In this document: piece by piece, positions 58,515 to 64,000 of the stretch
Numbering within the stretch: the first letter of the stretch is position 1
Layout: every line of letters starts with the position of its first letter
Origin: Anaeramoeba flamelloides
Lineage: Eukaryota; Metamonada; Anaeramoebidae
Length of the DNA stretch: 64,000 bases
Assembly: GCA_027625915.1 (NCBI GenBank)
Contig: JANTQA010000040.1
Span: 2,542,001-2,606,000, forward strand
Reading direction: 5' to 3'
Notes under the pieces: model-generated
Told to the model about the DNA's origin: nothing
The model's database searches: none
The model's input: the letters and a program-made list of their open reading frames with translations, nothing else
Translations under genes and position numbers: made by a program

Positions 58515-58712
58515 CAGTCAGTTTCACATTTAAGGCACAAACTTTTAACGAAATTTAAGGCACAAAAAAATCTCAAATTAAAGCACAATTTTTTAGAATT
58601 TTAATATTCACAAATTATTTTACTAGAATTTGAAATCATGTGCTTTAATTTGAGATTTTTTTTGTACCTTAAATTTCGTACAAAGTTTGTGCCTTAAAAA
58701 CGAAACTGACTG
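58515..58712. mobile_element. TA-flanked foldback MITE, family C copy 3 (198 bp)
   Basis: TA flanks; ends CAGTCAGTTTCACATTTAAG and (complement) CAGTCAGTTTCGTTTTTAAG. At the mirrored position in the right palindrome arm the flanking GGATAACTA / AAGAATTATCC sequences adjoin without it, so the empty site is visible in the same window. Confidence 0.9.
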
Positions 58713-60756
58713 TAAAAGAATTATCCCAAAAAAAAAAAGAAAAAGAAAAGGAATTTAAATATTAATAATCCTGTCAACAAAGATTATCTATTGTGTTATA
58801 ATGATGTATAATGATAATAAATACAGACATTATCTTTTGATAAATTAGAAACATAATGAATTAAAATTTTTCTCTTTAAAAAATGGAAAAAATAAGTTAC
58901 CTGAAAAGATAAAGTCCTATTTGTTTAAAAATATTCATTAAAGGTATCGTTACTCTCTAAAAATTCTGAAATATTTTATTATATTTTATTGGTGATATTC
59001 TCTACTTAAAAATTTTATAGATGTCAAGTGCATCAAAAAATTCTGATCGACTAAGAAACCTCATTAATTAAAAAGTTTTCAGTGAGATGTATTTTTTTAC
59101 TATTTTTTTAGGAAAAATAAGCCTTTAAATACATTTTATTTCTTGAATTATAAAAATGATTTGATCCTATTTATTACCATTTTCCTTTATTATAACACAA
59201 TAGATAGTCTTTGTTGACAAGATTATTAATAAAACAATTGTTTTTCTTTTTCTTTTTTTTGGGATAATTCTTTTAGTTATCCAGAAAATTGATTTATTCT
59301 TGAGATTGAAAAATATTTATATTATTTTAAGAATTATAGTTATAAATATTCAATTTTTAAAGTCATTTTGAAATTTTACTTAGAAATTGCGTTTTTATTA
59401 TAAGATAAAATTTGATTTTTCCAAAATAAAATTTTCTTATGTGGATATTTTGGAATTATGATAATTATATCCTCAAAATTCAAAATCATTTTTTTTCTGA
59501 CAAAAATCATTTGAATTGCTATAATGGTTCTTGTGGATAAGAGAAAATTATTTATTGAAATTATTTTTAAATTTTAAAAATTCTATTAACTATTTTTTTT
59601 TTTCATTTTTGGAAAACCAGAAAACAATCTTTCTCAAACTTTAAAGAATAAAAAATTTTTAGATAATGAGATCAATTTCATTGATAAAAATTTGTTAAGT
59701 TTCATATAGATAATCATTCATTTAATCACCTATACCCCCAATCAGTTTCATTGACAGAGATTTGGAATTAAATATTAATAATTTATAAATATAACAAAAT
59801 AAAAAATTTTTCTTTCGGAATCAAGACCTGACAACATAAAACTAAAATTATCTGTTTTATCATTTTCAAGAAACAACTTAATTGTTAATAAAAACAATAG
59901 AGATATTTTTTTAATTTTATATTTGTAATATTTGAATTTTGGATTTCTGCAAATATACTAATTTTAATAAATTGTTTAAATGAGGTTAATTCATCCATTT
60001 CCTAAGACAAAACACAAATTACAAAAAAAAATTTTTTACATCAAAACAATATTTCATTTTATTTTTTAAATATGACTACTCCCTTAAGGACTACGTTCCC
60101 AACTTGGCTGTGTGTGTGTATGTGTGTTTAGTTAATGTGTTATTTTGTATACCTTCTCCAAAAGAATTATCATTCTGAAGAAATTTGACAAACAATTACT
60201 TGTTTCAAAGTTAAAATCAACAACTAACACCAAAAAATAATTTATTGAAATATCTCTTTGAGTTTGGAATTTTATAAAAAAGATTTTTGGCTTTTTTCAA
60301 GTCATATTGAAAATATGAAAACATTATAAACTTGTAAAAGTGATAATAAAAAAGCTTAAGAACAGCTTAAGGAATTACTATTGTGTTTATAGATTTGGAA
60401 TTGGAAATATTAAAATTGTAAAGCAAATATTGACAGGATCTCAGAACAGTGAATTCATGAAAATTTTTCGTATTGTGATAATTTCCATTTTTTTGAAAAG
60501 TAAATTCTCAGTGTGTACAATTTAACAGAGTTTTAGGAAGACTTTCAAAGGTGTTTTTATTAATAGTTTCACCTTTTCTTCTGAAAACCTTGTCCTTAAT
60601 TGTTTGAGTTTCTTTAAAAAAAAATTTATCTACAAAACAAATTTGCTTTTCTGGAGGTTTTTTGACGATCAATATTTTTTGATACTTCACAATAATAAAA
60701 TTTTTATGTAGAGAATATCACCAAAAAAATGTTTTATAATTTTGATTATTGTTGTA

Positions 60757-61352
60757 CAGTGATCAAAATAATGCGTGCATAAAGACTCTAATCCGTGTTT
60801 CAAAATCTTATCCGTACTTTTTTTTCTTCTTGTGCCAAGGCAACATCCAATCCACTACCCAATAGTATACCTAAGTTCAAATCAATTTTGAAAGTAAAGG
60901 TCTCGTTATTTTCAGCAAAATTTAAATAATTAACTGAAAATAGTTGAAAATTTTCATAATAATCTCAATTTTCTCTCGAGTTTTTTTTGAATTTTTTTGA
61001 TTTTTTCTCCACAATTTACTTCTATTTCGAGATAAAATTTCCAATTTGATCCTTCATTTTTAGAATTTCTTTTTAAATAATAGAACTTTAAGAAACCATT
61101 ACAGTATTTTTTAGGGTTTGTTATCAGTTTCTTTGATTGGTTAATGTATAGGTCTTCTATAACAAAAAAAACACGCTTTTTATTTTGAAACATTCATTAA
61201 ATTGTTTTGCATGCTTTATTTTGGTACAGTAGTGTACTGATCAATTAACTGTGTTGAAAAAAGATATGTAGAAGAGATTTCCAAATCAAACACCAAAGGA
61301 ACTCGTTGTTATTCATCCTGAATTGTTTAGAGTTAATTCTTTGGGATCACTG
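60757..61352. mobile_element. Possible TA-flanked MITE, family G (596 bp)
   Basis: TA at 60755-60756 and 61353-61354. The ends begin CAGTGATCAAAATAATGCG on the left and CAGTGATCCCAAAGAATTA on the right (complement). Only about 10-12 bases match well, so the pairing is less certain than for the other families. Confidence 0.45.
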
Positions 61353-61660
61353 TAATTGTGATTTTGTAAAGCTCACTTTATTTAACCAAAACAATTTGTT
61401 TATCAAATATGTGAAATTTTATTTCATCTTGAACTATGAAAATAGTTTTTTAATATCCAAGAGGTGTTTGACTGTTTTGTAAACCAACAATTTTGATTTA
61501 TCAAGATTGAATAATTTTTCTTCAAAAAAATCTCTCAAAAAGATTATTTTCTGTTGGTTCTTATTCCGAAAGAAAAATCCCAATAAAATACCCTCAATTG
61601 ATTGAATTTGAATGAAATCCAAGAGTTAATTCTCACAAACTTTTTTTAAAAATGATTTTG

Positions 61661-61668
61661 TGACGTCA
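61661..61668. promoter_or_regulatory. Conserved TGACGTCA palindrome upstream of eS30 copy 1
   Basis: A perfect TGACGTCA (the CRE-type bZIP site of other eukaryotes) lies 251 bp before the start codon and is preserved in the second copy at nearly the same distance, in flanks that have otherwise drifted. A regulatory role is inferred. Confidence 0.4.
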
Positions 61669-61911
61669 GTCTACCATTTTGAAAAAAATTTCAATTCTTT
61701 TGTTTGATTATTTGTACCAAAAGAGAGATAATTCCATTTTTTTCAATCAAATACCCATTTTACAACATTTCTTTCAACCAAAATGACAAAATTTTATTTG
61801 ATTTAAAAATTAATTGATGTTTTAAAATAATCATTTTTTTATTAATCAAACAAAGAATTTTTTTACTTCTTTTTTTTAAAACAACAAATATTAATTAATT
61901 TATAATTTACA

Positions 61912-62106
61912 ATGGGAAAAGTCCACGGATCACTTACAAGAGCAGGAAAAGTTAGAAACCAAACACCAAAAGTTGAAAAGCTTCCAAAGAAAAAGAAACT
62001 CACAGGCCGTGCAAAAATGAGATTTTTATACAACAAAAGATTTGTTCATGTTGTTGAAGAACAAGGAAGAAGAAGAACAGGACCAAACTCCAACAAAAAT
62101 AAATAA
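61912..62106 (+). CDS. RPS30: Ribosomal protein eS30, copy 1
   Basis: Small-subunit ribosomal protein of 64 residues, intronless, starting at the ATG after [32 protein letters not shown] and [20 protein letters not shown] match the conserved eS30 core (KVHGSLARAGKVRGQTPKV and KTGRAKRRMQYNRRFVNV). There is no N-terminal ubiquitin-like FUBI domain; translation starts directly at MGKVHG as in fungi and plants. The tail [13 protein letters not shown] is basic. It sits 1302 bp upstream of an apparently identical copy. Codon choice is more restricted than in the neighbouring genes (CCA, AGA, AAA, GTT), as expected for high expression. Confidence 0.97.
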   Translation: MGKVHGSLTRAGKVRNQTPKVEKLPKKKKLTGRAKMRFLYNKRFVHVVEEQGRRRTGPNSNKNK

Positions 62107-63213
62107 ATTTTTTGTCATTTAAAAAAGGGTATTGGTGTTTAACACCCCTAATAACCACTTTAAACCAATGAAAAAAAATAAAAAGAATTTCTTTTTTGAA
62201 ATATTCCTTTTATTTCTTTTTTTTAACAAAGAACGAAATTAAAAAACATTTTTTCTTTTTTGTTTTCTTACAATAATAAACAAACCAATCTAAAAACAAA
62301 TTATTTTGCCTTTTCATTTTTTTTGTTTTTTGTTAATTTTGTTTTTTTTATTTTGAACAAAGTCATTCCATTCTTTCCTTTTGGAAAAGTAGTGTTTTCA
62401 GGATAGATACAAAATAGCTTTTAAGAAAATCTTTTTCCTATTTTTTGTTTGTTTTTTTTTCGATCAGACTGTAAGGTTTGGTGGTTGTGGGTTTGTGTGT
62501 TGAGGTTGTTTAAATTTGGTTGAATTAGATCTAAAAAGGGTGACTGAAGTTGGAAGGTTGTAGAAAAACTGTTGATAAAATGATCTGTTGTAAATACTCT
62601 ATGATTTCAAAAATACATTTTGACTGAATTGTGTTTTTTGGTAATTTCAGAATAAAATCGAAAAAAAAAACGGAAAAACACCCTATTGAATCAAAAGACA
62701 TTTATCAGAAAATGTTAGAAATTTTACAAACTGTTTGACCATTTGAAAATCAATTTAATATCTGGTAGAGGTGTTGTACGGATTTGTAAACCAACATTTT
62801 TTAGATAATTTTGAGATTTAATAATTTTGAAAAAATTATCTCAAAAAAGAATATTTTCTGTTTGTTCTATATTCAAGAAAAATCCAAATAAAATGCTACC
62901 AATTGGTTAAATTTGAATGAAATCCAAGAAGAAATTTTTCCAAAACTATTTTAAAAATTGTTTTGTGACGTCAGTCTTCCTTTTTGAAAAAAATTTCAAA
63001 TTTTGTCGAAATTTGTCCCAAAAAGAGACTAAATTCGATCTTTTTAAACCAAACACATCAATTTACAACAAATCCTTTCAACCAATTAGTAACTTGTTCT
63101 GTGATTTAAAAATTATTTAATGTTTTAAAATAATCATTTTTTTATTCAACCAAACAAAGAAATTATTTACTTCTTTTTTTCAATAACAAATATTAATTAA
63201 TTTATAATTTACA
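62107..63213. other. Spacer between the two eS30 genes
   Basis: Comprises the 3' flank of copy 1 to about 62340, a unique part to about 62745, and the duplicated upstream region of copy 2. No separate gene. Confidence 0.7.
62966..62973. promoter_or_regulatory. Conserved TGACGTCA palindrome upstream of eS30 copy 2
   Basis: Same motif as at 61661, 248 bp before the start codon. The surrounding GTGACGTCAGTCT is kept, while bases beyond it differ between copies. Confidence 0.4.
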
Positions 63214-63408
63214 ATGGGAAAAGTCCACGGATCACTTACAAGAGCAGGAAAAGTTAGAAACCAAACACCAAAAGTTGAAAAGCTTCCAAAGAAAAAGAAA
63301 CTCACAGGCCGTGCAAAAATGAGATTTTTATACAACAAAAGATTTGTTCATGTTGTTGAAGAACAAGGAAGAAGAAGAACAGGACCAAACTCCAACAAAA
63401 ATAAATAA
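63214..63408 (+). CDS. RPS30: Ribosomal protein eS30, copy 2
   Basis: The 195 bp frame reads identically to copy 1 at every base I compared, including synonymous positions, giving the same 64-residue eS30. The proximal 3' flank (TTTTTTGTACTTTAAC against TTTTTGTCATTTAAA) and the upstream region have diverged by several substitutions and indels. The contrast suggests recent gene conversion across the coding part, or very strong codon constraint. No intron, no ubiquitin-like fusion. Confidence 0.97.
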   Translation: MGKVHGSLTRAGKVRNQTPKVEKLPKKKKLTGRAKMRFLYNKRFVHVVEEQGRRRTGPNSNKNK

Positions 63409-64000
63409 ATTTTTTTGTACTTTAACAAAAATGGTATTGGTGTTTAACAACACAACCACTTAAAACCAATGAAAAAAAAATAAAAAGATTTTAATTTTGA
63501 AATATTCCTTTTATTTCTTTTTTTTAACAAAGAACGAAATTAAAAAACATTTCTTCTTTTTTGTTTTCTTACAATAATAAACAAACCAATCTAAAAACAA
63601 ATTATTTTGCCTTTTCATTTTTTTTGTTTTTTTTATTTTGAACAAAAGAATACATTCATTTCCTTTTAAAAAACAAAGAAAATTTTCACTTCTGTTTATT
63701 AATCTTAAAAGCTATATTATTCAGATCAAGGTATTTATACTGACACCATTTTTGAAATGGAAAAAATGAATTTATCGTATTGGCTTTGATCCTCTCCTCT
63801 TTTATTTTTTTCTCAGAGAGTTTTAATTGTTTGTGAAACAAAAAAAATAATTCAAGTATTATTTGTCTAACATATTAAGGGTGAACAATAAAATGAACTA
63901 AAAGTTGTTTTGTGTTGATTGCAACTCTCAAAAAGACGACTATTTGTTTTCAAATCGATAGATCACAAGCATTAAATTTGGAAAAAAAAAAGAGTCATGT
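63409..64000. other. 3' flank of eS30 copy 2, no further gene seen
   Basis: Duplicated flank to about 63640, then A/T-rich DNA without a supported feature up to the window edge. Confidence 0.6.

Larger units (their letters stand above)
57010..60050. repeat. Diverged 3 kb palindrome (long inverted repeat) with nested MITEs
   Basis: Matching landmarks read inwards on opposite strands: TTAATTAACCCCATTTAAAC at about 57064 against TTAACCTCATTTAAACAATT near 59985; CATAAGAAAATTTTATTTTG at 58350 against the same string on the minus strand near 59440; AATCCTGTCAACAAAGATTA near 58768 against its partner near 59215; GAATTATCCC at 58718 against 59265. The loop lies at about 58.8-59.2 kb. The left arm is longer because two family C elements (57733-57928, 58515-58712) and further DNA interrupt it. 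Confidence 0.75.
54705..61911. other. Long gene-free region dominated by transposon-derived sequence
   Basis: No gene is supported from the RNase III stop to the first eS30 copy. Listed separately: a MITE at 56343-56866, a diverged palindrome at about 57010-60050 with two family C insertions, and a MITE at 60757-61352. The stretch 54.7-56.3 kb has (TATTTA)n-like simple sequence at 54755-54840 and a lone element end (CAGTCGTTAGCAAAATT) at 54844. Confidence 0.6.
61430..62340. repeat. Tandem duplication unit 1 (eS30 locus)
   Basis: About 480 bp upstream, the whole eS30 frame and about 230 bp downstream recur at 62745-63640, about 1302 bp further on. Flanking match is interrupted by indels; the coding part appears identical base for base. 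Confidence 0.8.
62745..63640. repeat. Tandem duplication unit 2 (eS30 locus)
   Basis: Matches 61430-62340 in the same order: TTTGTAAACCAACA, GAATGAAATCCAAGA, GTGACGTCAGTC, AAAATAATCATTTTTTTATT, then the gene, then GAAATATTCCTTTTATTTCT and AATAAACAAACCAATC in the 3' flank. Confidence 0.8.

Noticed and set aside
1-64000. tRNA and rRNA genes
   Set aside because: No cloverleaf with a GGTTCRANYCC-type arm or rRNA-like conserved block was recognised by eye; a covariance-model scan would settle this.

Overview
The window is nuclear DNA of a unicellular eukaryote. It is extremely AT-rich, with homopolymer and polypurine/polypyrimidine tracts throughout, GT-AG introns that share splice phase, Asn/Lys-rich low-complexity protein tails, and purely eukaryotic genes (heterotrimeric G-protein alpha, V-ATPase subunit H, RPA3, eS30, RNase III, a BET-like protein). 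The style fits a free-living amoeboid or flagellate protist (an Anaeramoeba-like genome is a guess from style only). I saw no bacterial operons, rRNA or recognisable tRNA.

Layout: 1-2.6 kb is repeat/relic DNA; 2.6-3.9 kb (+) holds the C-terminal two thirds of V-ATPase subunit H; 6.0-12.8 kb (+) is a complete six-exon G-alpha gene with a 4.75 kb intron; 12.8-15.2 kb is non-coding with hairpin modules; 15.2-19.8 kb (-) is a three-exon coiled-coil gene whose introns hold a LINE fragment and MITEs; 19.8-24.3 kb is repeat-rich; 24.4-25.4 kb (-) has PAS-domain coding fragments; 26.0-26.35 kb (+) is a DUSP-domain fragment in a broken frame; 27-30.3 kb holds several MITEs; 30.55-31.0 kb (+) is RPA3; 31.85-33.0 kb (+) is a WD40-like protein; 36.3-38.4 kb (+) is a long low-complexity protein with bromodomain-like and NET-like segments; 40.5-48.3 kb (-) is a second complete six-exon G-alpha gene with a 5.9 kb intron; 53.2-54.7 kb (+) is a compact RNase III; 56-61.4 kb is transposon-derived, with a diverged 3 kb palindrome; 61.9-63.4 kb (+) carries two eS30 genes in tandem with apparently identical coding sequence.

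Much of the non-coding DNA belongs to short non-autonomous terminal-inverted-repeat elements. One class is flanked by TA (Tc1/mariner style), the other by TTAA (piggyBac style). No intact transposase is visible. These elements fill the large introns of the two G-alpha genes and of the coiled-coil gene. The most unusual structure is a family of modular hairpins, about 80 bp each, joined end to end or nested, ending in AGGTTTT / AAAACCTAACG and found at five places between 13.6 and 42.7 kb.

The genes have no evident functional clustering. The two G-alpha paralogues are on opposite strands 28 kb apart and share at least one intron position, so they look like old duplicates.
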